DNA of 64,000 bases from Arenimonas sp. (GTDB lineage: Bacteria; Pseudomonadota; Alphaproteobacteria; Rhizobiales; Rhizobiaceae), in the NCBI GenBank assembly GCA_019459145.1, contig JAIBEK010000031.1, positions 62,001 to 126,000 of the forward strand, read 5' to 3'. Below are positions 41,152 to 52,023 of this stretch, one piece after another; position 1 is the first letter of the stretch, and each line of letters opens with the position of its first letter. Made by a program: the position numbers and the translations under genes. The notes below the pieces were generated by a model, which worked only from the letters and a program-made list of their open reading frames with translations, ran no database searches and was not told where the DNA came from.

Positions 41152-41946
41152 ATGCAGGACCACCCTCTACCCGAACCGCTCACCAGTCCGCTTCTCGCCG
41201 ATGCCGAGGACAAAGGCATCCGCCATGGATTCTTCAGCCGCAGGGGCGGCGTTTCTGAAGGCATCTATCGGGGCCTGAATGTCGGCATCGGCTCGAAAGA
41301 CGAACGGGAAAAGGTCCATGAGAACCGCCGCCGCGTCAGCGGCTGGTTCGGCCTTTCGCCGGAACGGCTGGCGACCGTGCACCAGGTCCACTCGCCCGAC
41401 GTCGTCGTGGTCGATCGCACCCATGACGGCAACCGGCCGACGGCCGACGCCCTCGTCACGGCGTCGCCCGGCGTCATCCTCGGCGTGCTCTCCGCCGATT
41501 GCGGCCCCGTGCTGTTTGCCGACGCCGACGCCGGCATCATCGGTGCCGCCCATGCCGGCTGGAAGGGCGCGCTCGGCGGCGTGCTGGAAAACACCATCCT
41601 CGCCATGCAGTCGCTCGGCGCGCGCCGCGAGGCGATCACCGCCTGCCTCGGCCCGTCGATCAGCGGCGCCAATTACGAGGTCGGACCGGAATTCGTCGAC
41701 CGCTTCATCGCCGTGAACCCGGACTTCGACCGCTTTTTCAGCCCTTCGGAGAAGCCCGGCCATGCCATGTTCGACCTGCAGGGCCTTACGGTAAAGCGGC
41801 TGACCGACGCGGGGGTTCGGGCCGAGAGCCTTGGCATCTGCACCTATGCCGACCCCGACGCCTTCTTTTCCTATCGCCGCACCACCCATGCCGGCGAGCC
41901 GGACTACGGACGACAGATTTCCGCGATCGCCATAAGGGAGGACTGA
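41152..41946 (+). CDS. pgeF: peptidoglycan editing factor / polyphenol oxidase
   Basis: A 264-residue YfiH-family (multicopper polyphenol oxidase, PgeF) protein. Diagnostic stretches are RHGFFSRRGGVSEGIYRGLN, the VHQVHSPDVVVVD copper-like site, SADCGPVLFAD and GAAHAGWKGALGGV, and the late GICTYADPDAFFSYRR. Known members remove mis-incorporated residues from UDP-MurNAc precursors or oxidise phenols. Start ATG with GGAGG upstream; the next gene begins one base after its stop. Confidence 0.93.
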   Translation: MQDHPLPEPLTSPLLADAEDKGIRHGFFSRRGGVSEGIYRGLNVGIGSKDEREKVHENRRRVSGWFGLSPERLATVHQVHSPDVVVVDRTHDGNRPTADALVTASPGVILGVLSADCGPVLFADADAGIIGAAHAGWKGALGGVLENTILAMQSLGARREAITACLGPSISGANYEVGPEFVDRFIAVNPDFDRFFSPSEKPGHAMFDLQGLTVKRLTDAGVRAESLGICTYADPDAFFSYRRTTHAGEPDYGRQISAIAIRED

Positions 41947-41947
41947 C

Positions 41948-43099
41948 ATGGCCCTGCATTTCGACGCGAACGAATACGCCGCAAGGCTGGAGCGGCTGAC
42001 CGCGCGCATGGCCGAGCAGAAGCTCGACGCCATCCTGCTCTTCGCCCAGGAAAGCATGTACTGGCTGACCGGCTACGATACGTTTGGCTATTGCTTCTTC
42101 CAGACGCTGATCGTCAAGGCGGACGGCACGATGACGCTGTTGACCCGCTCGGCCGACCTGCGCCAGGCCAAGCTGACCTCCAATATCGAAAACATCGTCA
42201 TCTGGGTCGACCGGGTGAATGCCGATCCGACCATGGACCTGCGCAACCTCTTGAGCGAGATGGACCTGCTCGGCGCGCGGATCGGCATCGAATACGACAC
42301 TCATGGCATGACCGGCCGCGTCGCCCGCCTTCTCGACAACCAGTTGACCAATTTTTGCGAGATCGTCGAGGCAAGCTATCTCGTCAGCGAACTGCGGCTG
42401 ATCAAGAGCCCGGCGGAAATCGCCCATGTCGAGCGGGCGGCCGCCCTTGCCGACGACGCCCTCGATGCCGCCTTGCCCCTCGTCAGGGCCGGCGGCGACG
42501 AGGCCGCCATCCTCGCCGCCATGCAGGGTGCGATCCTGGCCGGCGGCGGCGACTACCCGGCCAACGAATTCATCATCGGCTCGGGCTCGGATGCGCTTCT
42601 GTGCCGCTACAAGTCCGGTCGCCGCCCCCTGTCGGACAAGGACCAACTGACGCTGGAATGGGCCGGCGTCAGCGCGCACTACCATGCCGCCATGATGCGC
42701 ACCATCGTCATCGGCGAGCCGAACGCACGCCAGCGCGAACTCTATGCGGCCTGCCACGAGACGATCAAGGCGATTGAGGCGGTCCTTCGACCCGGCTTCA
42801 CCTTTGGCGACGTGTTCGAGACCCATGCCCGCATCATGGACGAGCGTGGGCTCGCCCGCCATCGGCTGAATGCCTGCGGCTACTCGCTCGGCGCCCGCTT
42901 CTCGCCGTCCTGGATGGAGCATCAGATGTTCCACACCGGCAACAGCCAGCCGATCCTGCCCGACATGTCGCTGTTCGTGCACATGATCATCATGGACAGC
43001 GAGCGCGAAACCGCGATGACGCTTGGCCACACCTATCTGACCACGGCGGAAGCGCCGCGAGCGCTCTCGCGCCATCCTCTCGACCTGCTCATGCGGTAG
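41948..43099 (+). CDS. M24 (creatinase/aminopeptidase P fold) family protein lacking metal ligands
   Basis: A 383-residue pita-bread-fold protein. The N-terminal creatinase-like domain has DAILLFAQESMYWLTGYDTFG; the C-terminal domain starts near residue 155 (IKSPAEIAHVERAAALAD). The metal positions of classical M24 peptidases are replaced: the usual DxG region reads LEWAGVSAHYHAAMMRT and the distal TIEPG region MSLFVHMII. It therefore looks like the metal-free creatinase / ectoine hydrolase (DoeA-like) side of the family rather than a proline peptidase. It is coupled to pgeF, but the functional link is unclear. Confidence 0.82.
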   Translation: MALHFDANEYAARLERLTARMAEQKLDAILLFAQESMYWLTGYDTFGYCFFQTLIVKADGTMTLLTRSADLRQAKLTSNIENIVIWVDRVNADPTMDLRNLLSEMDLLGARIGIEYDTHGMTGRVARLLDNQLTNFCEIVEASYLVSELRLIKSPAEIAHVERAAALADDALDAALPLVRAGGDEAAILAAMQGAILAGGGDYPANEFIIGSGSDALLCRYKSGRRPLSDKDQLTLEWAGVSAHYHAAMMRTIVIGEPNARQRELYAACHETIKAIEAVLRPGFTFGDVFETHARIMDERGLARHRLNACGYSLGARFSPSWMEHQMFHTGNSQPILPDMSLFVHMIIMDSERETAMTLGHTYLTTAEAPRALSRHPLDLLMR

Positions 43100-43152
43100 C
43101 CGACGGCAACCCTGGGGCGATAATCCGTCCCTTTCGTGTGCGCTCTAAGGAA

Positions 43153-43182
43153 TTGATAGGATTTTAAGGTTATCCTCATCAA
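43153..43182. repeat. imperfect inverted repeat upstream of the lipoprotein gene
   Basis: TTGATAGGAT (43153-43162) and ATCCTCATCAA (43172-43182) are complementary apart from one bulged base, with a nine-base spacer. It lies 34-63 bases before the lipoprotein ATG in an AT-rich patch and could be an operator or a leader hairpin. Confidence 0.5.
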
Positions 43183-43215
43183 ATCCGACGGAGGTGCACG
43201 AGGACCGAAGCGACG

Positions 43216-44079
43216 ATGAAACTCTCCAGAACGGCCACGGCCGGCCTGATCGCGGCAGTCGCGCTCACCGCCTGCAATACGCCCGATGCCCTGGTGCCGC
43301 CGATGGAAATCGGCGACGGCGGCCAGCCGGTCAGCGAGAGCGACATGGCGCTGGCTCAAGGTCAGCAGAATGCCTACGCCCAGCCGTCCTATGGACAGAG
43401 CGCCGAACAGGGCTACGCAACCCAACCGCAGAATTCGCTCGAGGCCCAGGCCGCGGCGCTCGCCGCCGGCCAGGGCAATCCATCCGCCTCCCCGCCGCTT
43501 TATGGTGGCCAGCAGAGCCTCGGCGACTATCCGGCGGCACCGCCACCCGGCGGACAGACGCTCGGCGCCCCCCCGTCCCAACTGCAGGCGCCGGTGCAGA
43601 GCGCGCAACCCGTCCAACAGCAGCAACCCGTCCAACAATCGCAGCCGGTCCAGCCGTCTCGGCCGGAGGCTCCCGCCCAGCCGCAGGTCGCGGCGCTTAG
43701 CCCGGCAGGCGCTGCCGGCACCATTCGCTTCCTGCCGATCATCGGCGCACCCGTTCAGTCCGTCACGCCCCTGTCGCGCCAGCTCGGCGCCGAGGCGCGA
43801 GGCAACGGCCTGACCATCAAGAGCGCCGGCGACCCGGCAAGCGAGCATATCCTGAAGGGCTATTTCTCCGCCTTCGGCGACGGCGGCACCGTGACCGTCG
43901 TCTATGTCTGGGACGTGCTGGACAGCGGCGGCAACCGCCTCCACCGCATCCAGGGCGAGGAAAAGGTGCCCTCCGCCGCAACCGATCCATGGGCCGGCGT
44001 ACCGGCCTCGCTGATGCAGCAGATCGGCACGAAAACCATCGCGCAGTACAGTGCCTGGCGACAGGCGCGCGGCGGCTGA
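43216..44079 (+). CDS. hypothetical lipoprotein with Pro/Gln-rich linker
   Basis: A 287-residue lipoprotein: signal helix then lipobox LTAC with Cys20. Residues about 45-165 are low complexity, rich in Gln, Pro, Ala and Ser, including runs of PVQQ/PVQ repeats. A compact C-terminal domain (about 170-285) holds [36 protein letters not shown] and [15 protein letters not shown]. It resembles rhizobial lipoproteins I cannot name. The linker suggests the domain reaches away from the membrane. Cleavage would need Lgt, encoded 4 kb upstream. Confidence 0.8.
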   Translation: MKLSRTATAGLIAAVALTACNTPDALVPPMEIGDGGQPVSESDMALAQGQQNAYAQPSYGQSAEQGYATQPQNSLEAQAAALAAGQGNPSASPPLYGGQQSLGDYPAAPPPGGQTLGAPPSQLQAPVQSAQPVQQQQPVQQSQPVQPSRPEAPAQPQVAALSPAGAAGTIRFLPIIGAPVQSVTPLSRQLGAEARGNGLTIKSAGDPASEHILKGYFSAFGDGGTVTVVYVWDVLDSGGNRLHRIQGEEKVPSAATDPWAGVPASLMQQIGTKTIAQYSAWRQARGG

Positions 44080-44195
44080 TCAGCCACGGTTACAAAGTTT
44101 TCACGAAAAAGGTCTGCATTTCCGCCAAACCACTTGCATTCGAGGGGAAGGGCGCTAAAAAGCGGCCAACTCAGCATGACAACAGGCGGACCAAC

Positions 44196-45128
<933 letters not shown>

Positions 45129-45345
45129 CGCACTCCCAATGGACCGCTGGAACTGTCTTGCGTCCGCCAGTGGCCAGGAACAGAGATATGAAGCGTTGCC
45201 GCCAGCCCGTCCGAAGCGGCAACGCCCCAGGCGGCGGCGACGCGTTTGACGCGCCCACCCTAAGATCAGCTACCGCCGGTTTAACCTGAACGTAATCAAT
45301 TGTCGTGAAACTTTCCGCGGGCTGTTTGCCCCTGGGAGGTTATTT

Positions 45346-47625
45346 ATGTCACCAAGCAATTTGGGCGTCGCCAAGCCGGGCGCCCTGTCATCCGTTAAAG
45401 CAAAGTTTGCCGGGCTCGTCGTCGGCGCCACGCTGGTATCCTGCCTCGCCGTCGGTATTTTGAGCTACCAGGTCGGCAAGAGCGGCCTGATCGAGGCCAG
45501 CAAGCTCAGGCTCGAATCCGTCGCCAAGACCCAGTCGAAGGACCTCAACGCCTATATCAGGCGCGTCGAGCAATCGCTCTTTGACCTCGCCCAGAACACC
45601 GCGATCGGCGAAGCAACCGACATGATGGTCAACATCATTCCGCTTGAAGCCAAGGACATCAAGCTGGTCTTCCAGCCGAGCGGTTCGTCGATCGACGAAC
45701 GCGCCGCCATAGACGGCACGAAGCTCAAGCTGCTCTACGGCGTGCGTCACGCGGGCTTCCACGGGACCGTTGCCAGCGCCTGGAAGAACACCAATGCCAG
45801 CGACGTGATCATCGTCGACAATGCCGGAACGCTTGTCTACACCGTCACGAAGGGCAAGGAATTCCTCACCAACGTCACCGATCCGGAAAACGCGGCCATC
45901 AAGGAAATCTTCGACCGCGCCAATGCCGGAAAGCTGGATGAGACCCACTTCTCCGGCTTTGCCGATTATCCCCAGGGCGACGACGGCGCTTCGGCCTTGA
46001 TTGCCAGGCCGCTCGCCATCTCCGTATGGGGCGAGACGGTGAAGAAGGGCGTGGTGATCATCCGCGTTTCCGCAGCCAAGCTTTCCGCCATGGTCACGCC
46101 CGACGGGCTCGGCACCACTATCGATGACGCCTTCGTCCTCAATGCCGACGGGACTGTGCGCGGCGGCACCGTCAGCGGTGGCCAGACTGCCGTGATCGCC
46201 CCAGAACTTGCCAAGGCCGCGGCAAGCGGCGAGACGGGTTCGACCTTCGCCGTTTCGGGTGACCATCCCGCCTTCTATTCCTATCTGCCGGTCGCGCTGT
46301 TCGGCCAGAACCACCTTCTCGTCGTCGGCCAGGACGAAGCCAAGGTGCTCGCCTCCGCCAACGAGCTTGCCTGGTGGGCGCTGCTGACCACCGTTGCGGT
46401 TCTCGTCTGCATGGGCGGCGTCGGCCTCCTCGTCTCGTCGAGCCTTACCCGCCCACTCACCGATCTGGCCAACCTGATGAACCGGTTGAACCAGGGCGAC
46501 AAGGCGATCGACATCACGGCCACCGGCCGCGCCGACGAGATCGGCGTGATGGCGCGGGCGCTGGAATCCTTCCGCCAGAACGCGCTCGAAAAGGAGCGCA
46601 TGGAAGCCGAAACGGTCGAGCGTAGCGCGCAGATCGATGACGAGCGCCGCCAGCGCGAAACGGAAAAAGCCCGCAACGCCCAGGAACTGGAGGATGCCGT
46701 ATCGGCCCTTGCCACCGGTCTGCAGAACCTGTCGAGCGGTCGCCTCAATCTGCGCATCGAACGGCCGTTCGTATCGTCCCTCGATCATCTGCGCATCGAC
46801 TTCAACAACTCGGTCGAGCGCCTGGAAGACACGATCCGCACCATCACCGAGAGCGCCGACACCATCCGGGCCGGTTCCTCCGACCTCAAGGGCGCCTCGG
46901 AAAACCTCGCTCACCGCACCGAGCGCCAGGCCGCTTCGCTGGAAGAGGCAGCCGCTGCGCTGGGCGAAATGACCGGTTCGGTCAATGACGCACTGCGCCG
47001 TTGCGAGACTGCGGTCAAGGTCACGGCCGACACGCTGTCGGACGCCAAGACCTCCTCGACCGTGGTCAACGAAGCGATCGTCGCCATGGAGCGGATCGAA
47101 AGCTCGTCCGCCAAGATCCGCCAGATCATCGACGTGATCGACCAGATCGCCTTCCAGACGAACCTTTTGGCGCTCAATGCCGGGGTAGAAGCGGCGCGCG
47201 CCGGTGAGGCCGGCAAGGGCTTTGCGGTCGTCGCCCAGGAAGTGCGCGAGCTTGCGCAGAAGTCTTCCGGTGCGGCCCGCGACATCAGCCAGTTGATCAA
47301 CACCTCGACCGCCGACGTCGCAGGCGGCGTGGCGCTGGTGCTGAAGACCGGCGAGAGCCTGCACAAGATCGAGGGCAATATCGAGACGATCAACACCCAT
47401 ATCGGCTCGATCGCCAGTGCGTCGCGCGAACAGTCGCAGCGGCTGGGCGAGATCAACGCCTCGGTCAACGACCTCGACCAGGTGACGCAGCAGAACGCAG
47501 CCATGGTCGAGGAAACCACGGCCGCCGCCTTTGCCCTCGCAAGCGAGGCGGACGGCCTGACCGACCAGGTCAGCAGCTTCTCCATCGGCAACCGGCCCGC
47601 CGTTGCGGCACGCCGCGCCGCCTGA
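45346..47625 (+). CDS. methyl-accepting chemotaxis protein with Cache-type sensor, no CheR tether
   Basis: A 759-residue chemoreceptor. Helix 1 is about 19-43, an extracytoplasmic Cache-like sensor runs to about 335, and helix 2 is about 341-366. HAMP follows ([18 protein letters not shown]), then the signalling hairpin with [20 protein letters not shown] near residue 605. The C-terminus ends [11 protein letters not shown] and lacks an xWxxF pentapeptide. The signalling half is clearly related to the receptor at 3339-5678, but the sensor differs. A terminator follows. Ligand unknown. Confidence 0.93.
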   Translation: MSPSNLGVAKPGALSSVKAKFAGLVVGATLVSCLAVGILSYQVGKSGLIEASKLRLESVAKTQSKDLNAYIRRVEQSLFDLAQNTAIGEATDMMVNIIPLEAKDIKLVFQPSGSSIDERAAIDGTKLKLLYGVRHAGFHGTVASAWKNTNASDVIIVDNAGTLVYTVTKGKEFLTNVTDPENAAIKEIFDRANAGKLDETHFSGFADYPQGDDGASALIARPLAISVWGETVKKGVVIIRVSAAKLSAMVTPDGLGTTIDDAFVLNADGTVRGGTVSGGQTAVIAPELAKAAASGETGSTFAVSGDHPAFYSYLPVALFGQNHLLVVGQDEAKVLASANELAWWALLTTVAVLVCMGGVGLLVSSSLTRPLTDLANLMNRLNQGDKAIDITATGRADEIGVMARALESFRQNALEKERMEAETVERSAQIDDERRQRETEKARNAQELEDAVSALATGLQNLSSGRLNLRIERPFVSSLDHLRIDFNNSVERLEDTIRTITESADTIRAGSSDLKGASENLAHRTERQAASLEEAAAALGEMTGSVNDALRRCETAVKVTADTLSDAKTSSTVVNEAIVAMERIESSSAKIRQIIDVIDQIAFQTNLLALNAGVEAARAGEAGKGFAVVAQEVRELAQKSSGAARDISQLINTSTADVAGGVALVLKTGESLHKIEGNIETINTHIGSIASASREQSQRLGEINASVNDLDQVTQQNAAMVEETTAAAFALASEADGLTDQVSSFSIGNRPAVAARRAA

Positions 47626-47648
47626 CCCTATACGGTCGCACAATCAAG

Positions 47649-47680
47649 ATCCCGCGGAGCTTGCGCTTCGCGGGATTTTT
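47649..47680 (+). terminator. rho-independent terminator of the second chemoreceptor
   Basis: Stem ATCCCGCG / CGCGGGAT with a 12-base loop then TTTTT. Confidence 0.85.
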
Positions 47681-47689
47681 CGTTTCAGG

Positions 47690-48088
47690 CTACTCGGCCG
47701 GTCGCGCCGCCTGGATCGGCAAGGCACAGGCCTCGCCGCCGGCAAACAGTCGCGAACGCGTGAGAAAGCGCCGCTCGCGCCCGTTGTCGAGTGAGAACAT
47801 GCCCCCTCGCCCCGGCACCACGTCGATGATCAGTTGGGTATGCTTCCACACATCGTACTGGCTGCCGCTGATATAGAACGGCACGCCGCCGATCTCGCCG
47901 AGCTTCACATCCGTCTCGCCGACGCGATAATCGCTGGCCGGATAGCACATCGGCGACGACCCGTCGCAGCAGCCGCCCGATTGGTGGAACAGAATGTCGG
48001 GGTGATCCTTGCGGATTTCGCCGAGGAAGGCGAGCGCGGCCTCCGTGGCGATGACGCGAGGCTCGACGGTATTGGTGGTGATGGTCAT
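47690..48088 (-). CDS. DUF779 family protein
   Basis: A 132-residue soluble protein with the DUF779 core FHQSGGCCDGSSPMCYP (about 39-55) and VPFYISGSQYDVWKHTQLI. The clustered cysteines and His suggest metal or cofactor binding, but this is inference. DUF779 genes commonly sit beside aldehyde dehydrogenase genes like the one upstream here. Start ATG at 48088 with GGAG upstream. Confidence 0.88.
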   Translation of the reverse strand: MTITTNTVEPRVIATEAALAFLGEIRKDHPDILFHQSGGCCDGSSPMCYPASDYRVGETDVKLGEIGGVPFYISGSQYDVWKHTQLIIDVVPGRGGMFSLDNGRERRFLTRSRLFAGGEACALPIQAARPAE

Positions 48089-48106
48089 GGGTGGCTCCGT
48101 CACGGT

Positions 48107-48210
48107 CCCCTCTCCCCGCTTGCGGGGAGAGGGTTAGGGTGAGGGGCAAATCAGACGAGCGGCCCCTCATCCGCCCTTCGGGCACCTTCTCCCCGCAGGC
48201 GGGGAGAAGG
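48107..48210. repeat. RIME-like intergenic palindromic repeat
   Basis: Two long palindromes: CCCTCTCCCCGC / GCGGGGAGAGGG (48108-48133) and CCTTCTCCCCGC / GCGGGGAGAAGG (48185-48210), plus GAGGGGC / GCCCCTC across the middle. About 104 bases with two large palindromes matches the description of the rhizobial intergenic mosaic element RIME1. It lies between aldehyde dehydrogenase and DUF779 genes, inside their presumed operon. Confidence 0.8.
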
Positions 48211-48218
48211 AAGATCGC

Positions 48219-49733
<1,515 letters not shown>

Positions 49734-49837
49734 GCTGTCATCCTCCCTGATAAGGTCCCTCCAACGGACCGATGAGAGGATGATTGCGGCGTTTGCCGAG
49801 AAACGATAGGGACCCGAATTCATACCGCAGCGCACAG

Positions 49838-49855
49838 TGTTTCAGTAATGCGACA
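49838..49855. promoter_or_regulatory. candidate operator upstream of the aldehyde dehydrogenase gene
   Basis: TGTTTCA-GTAA-TGCGACA, an imperfect 7-4-7 inverted repeat about 105 bases before the dehydrogenase start. It shares its layout and right arm with the perfect repeat upstream of the regulator (50922-50941). Confidence 0.5.
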
Positions 49856-49870
49856 TATGCGGATCCGGTC

Positions 49871-50830
49871 CTACTGCAGCGAATAACGCTTCATCTTGCG
49901 ATGCAGTGTGGCGCGGCTGATGCCGAGGAACTGCGCGGCCTGCGAGACATTGCCGTTGGTGCGCGAGAGGGCTCGGCGCAAGGCGGCGCGCTCCGCCTCC
50001 TCGAGATCCGATCCCGGCTCTCCCCGTCCCTCACGCAGCGCATCAGCGGCCGGAAGACCCTGGGCGATGCGCTGGTCGTCGAGCTTCAGCGCCGCCCGCG
50101 CCGCCTTGGTGGCACCCAGGATGAGATCGTCGTAATCGACCGCGATCAGCGCCGCGGTCGCGGCATTGGCGGTCGGCACCATGATGATCCGCGCACCCGG
50201 AAAAGCGTTGCGGAACAATGTCGCCTCGACCCGCGCGGCAACGTCCCGCACCGCTTGCGACAGGATCGACAGCGTCATGTCGGTCACATCCGTGCGGCAG
50301 GTCGAGATGTCGAGCGCCGCTGCGACCCGCCCCATATGGTCGCGGATCGGCGCCGTGGCACAGGAGAGGCCGATATTTGAGCTGAGAAAATGCTGATCGC
50401 GATGGATGATGACCGCGCGCTCGTCGGCCAGCGCCGTGCCGATGCCATTGGTGCCGACGCTCGCCTCGGTCCACACATTCTGTTGCCACAGGCCGAGTTC
50501 GCGGAAATCCGCGTCGTCGCCGGCCGCCCCCCGCCGGTCGAGCACGATGCCGTCGCGATCGGACAGAACGATGCAGCAACCGGAGCGACCGACGGTCTGG
50601 TAGAGGCGGTCCACCTCCTCGGCGCAAGCCGTGACCAGATGGTCCATGCGTTCACGGGCGTAGCGAAAGACGGCCTCGTCGGCGAGGACGGGCCTGCGCC
50701 CCTCTTCCGGTGCGAGCTGGTGCAGGTTCAGGCAGCGTCGCCATGAGGCGGCGATCGGCGAACTCGCGGCCGCCGAATTCTGCTGCGCAGTCGCATAGAC
50801 CAAGTCCGAATGGCTGGATGGCTGGCGCAT
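49871..50830 (-). CDS. GAF-Fis transcriptional regulator without AAA+ domain (AcoR-like)
   Basis: A 319-residue regulator. The N-terminal AcoR-like part (IAASWRRCLNLHQLAPEE, then a GAF domain about 60-210 with NVWTEASVGTNGIGTALAD and HFLSSNIGLSCATAPI) joins directly to a Fis-type HTH at 275-317 (RTNGNVSQAAQFLGISRATL). The sigma-54-interacting AAA+ domain (GAFTGA, Walker boxes) of full AcoR/MopR proteins is absent. It probably senses an aldehyde/alcohol metabolite and controls the adjacent dehydrogenase, which is transcribed in the same direction downstream. Start ATG after GGGAGGAG. Confidence 0.85.
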   Translation of the reverse strand: MRQPSSHSDLVYATAQQNSAAASSPIAASWRRCLNLHQLAPEEGRRPVLADEAVFRYARERMDHLVTACAEEVDRLYQTVGRSGCCIVLSDRDGIVLDRRGAAGDDADFRELGLWQQNVWTEASVGTNGIGTALADERAVIIHRDQHFLSSNIGLSCATAPIRDHMGRVAAALDISTCRTDVTDMTLSILSQAVRDVAARVEATLFRNAFPGARIIMVPTANAATAALIAVDYDDLILGATKAARAALKLDDQRIAQGLPAADALREGRGEPGSDLEEAERAALRRALSRTNGNVSQAAQFLGISRATLHRKMKRYSLQ

Positions 50831-50921
50831 CGGCTCCTCCCAAAGCGATAATGCCCATGTCGTGTGACTCTTTCAATGACGATCGGCTTAAACAAGAAGC
50901 GCCGCATCTTCATTGGCCAAA

Positions 50922-50941
50922 CTGTCGCAGATGTGCGACAG
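50922..50941. promoter_or_regulatory. perfect inverted repeat, candidate autoregulatory operator
   Basis: CTGTCGCA-GATG-TGCGACAG, a perfect 8-4-8 palindrome 92-111 bases upstream of the GAF-Fis regulator start. A related site lies upstream of the dehydrogenase. The rest of the 50831-51190 gap holds the rplY promoter and no gene. Confidence 0.65.
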
Positions 50942-51037
50942 GTGGGCCGACAAGCTGCCGCCTGTGCCAGACGGCGCCCGGCAGAACGGCCGAAATGCCG
51001 TTCACCCGTGCCATTGCGGCAAAAGCTCCGGCAAAGC

Positions 51038-51066
51038 TTGCCTTTTCCACGCTTCTGTTCTATAGC
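51038..51066 (+). promoter_or_regulatory. probable sigma-70 promoter of rplY
   Basis: TTGCCT (51038-51043), a 17-base spacer, and TATAGC (51061-51066), about 125 bases before the rplY ATG. Confidence 0.5.
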
Positions 51067-51190
51067 GCGCCCGTCCGTGTAGACACCCTTGGAGGCAACG
51101 CGGATGAGGTTCTTTCGGGAACCCCGGTTTCGGACCGGCGCCATTGACGAGCGCTTTCGAGACTCTCCAGACAACTTGAAAGGAACTGCC

Positions 51191-51790
51191 ATGAGCCACT
51201 CTTCTTACGAGCTCAAGGCCGAGGCGCGCGAACGGGTAGGTAAGGGGTCCTCCCGCGAACTTCGCCGCAACGGTTTGATTCCCGCTGTCATCTATGGTGA
51301 CAAGCAGGCCCCCATTGCCATCTCGCTCAATACCAACGAAGTGACGAAGCGTATCCACGCCGGCGGGTTCATGACCACCATCGCCACGATCGAAGTCAAC
51401 GGCGAGAAGATCAACGTCCTGCCGAAGGACTACCAGCTCGATCCGGTGCGTGACTTCACCATGCACATCGACTTCCTGCGCATCTCCGCCGACAGCAAGG
51501 TCACCGTCGAAGTTCCGGTTCACTTCGTCAACGAAGACAAGTCGGCCATCAAGATCGGCGGCGTGCTCAACATCGTGCGTCACGCGGTCGAGCTGCACTG
51601 CCCGGCCAACGACATTCCGGAATTCATCACCGTCGACCTCGCCGGCCACAAGATCGGCGACAGCCTGCACATCTCGCATGTCAAGCTGCCGGCTGGCGTT
51701 ACTCCGGTGATCACCGACCGCGACTTCACGATCGCCACGATCGTTGCTCCGGCTGGCGGCGTTTCGGAAGCCGAGACCGAAGAAGCCTGA
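51191..51790 (+). CDS. rplY: 50S ribosomal protein L25 / Ctc form
   Basis: 5S-rRNA-binding ribosomal protein of the long Ctc type, 199 residues. The N-terminal L25 domain begins [20 protein letters not shown] with [14 protein letters not shown]; the C-terminal TL5/Ctc beta domain has [20 protein letters not shown] and [17 protein letters not shown]. Start ATG follows GAAAGGA. rplY and pth are commonly adjacent in related bacteria; here two signalling genes stand between them. Confidence 0.96.
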   Translation: MSHSSYELKAEARERVGKGSSRELRRNGLIPAVIYGDKQAPIAISLNTNEVTKRIHAGGFMTTIATIEVNGEKINVLPKDYQLDPVRDFTMHIDFLRISADSKVTVEVPVHFVNEDKSAIKIGGVLNIVRHAVELHCPANDIPEFITVDLAGHKIGDSLHISHVKLPAGVTPVITDRDFTIATIVAPAGGVSEAETEEA

Positions 51791-51821
51791 TAAGATACGG
51801 CAACACCGTTGCCGCATGACG

Positions 51822-51851
51822 ATCCCGCCTCCCCCCGGAGGCGGGATTTTT
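51822..51851 (+). terminator. rho-independent terminator of rplY
   Basis: Perfect 11-base stem ATCCCGCCTCC / GGAGGCGGGAT, loop CCCC, then TTTT. It separates rplY from the following genes, so pth is not simply read through from the rplY promoter. Confidence 0.93.
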
Positions 51852-52023
51852 CGTGTTTGGCATATCGTGACAATTGCAGCTTGCACGCTTGATTTCGCAC
51901 CACCCCTTTAGCGAGATTTAATAAATATATGAAAACCTGCATCCTGGATTGGTGGGGCATCGGGGAGCTTATCGTCTTGGCTTTGATCAAGAACCGTCAT
52001 CTATTTGATGGGACAGCCGCGGC

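Noticed and set aside
45388-47643. 751-residue minus-strand open frame opposite the second chemoreceptor
   Set aside because: Shadow of the receptor gene; similar long antisense frames occur opposite the other chemoreceptor and rplY-downstream genes.
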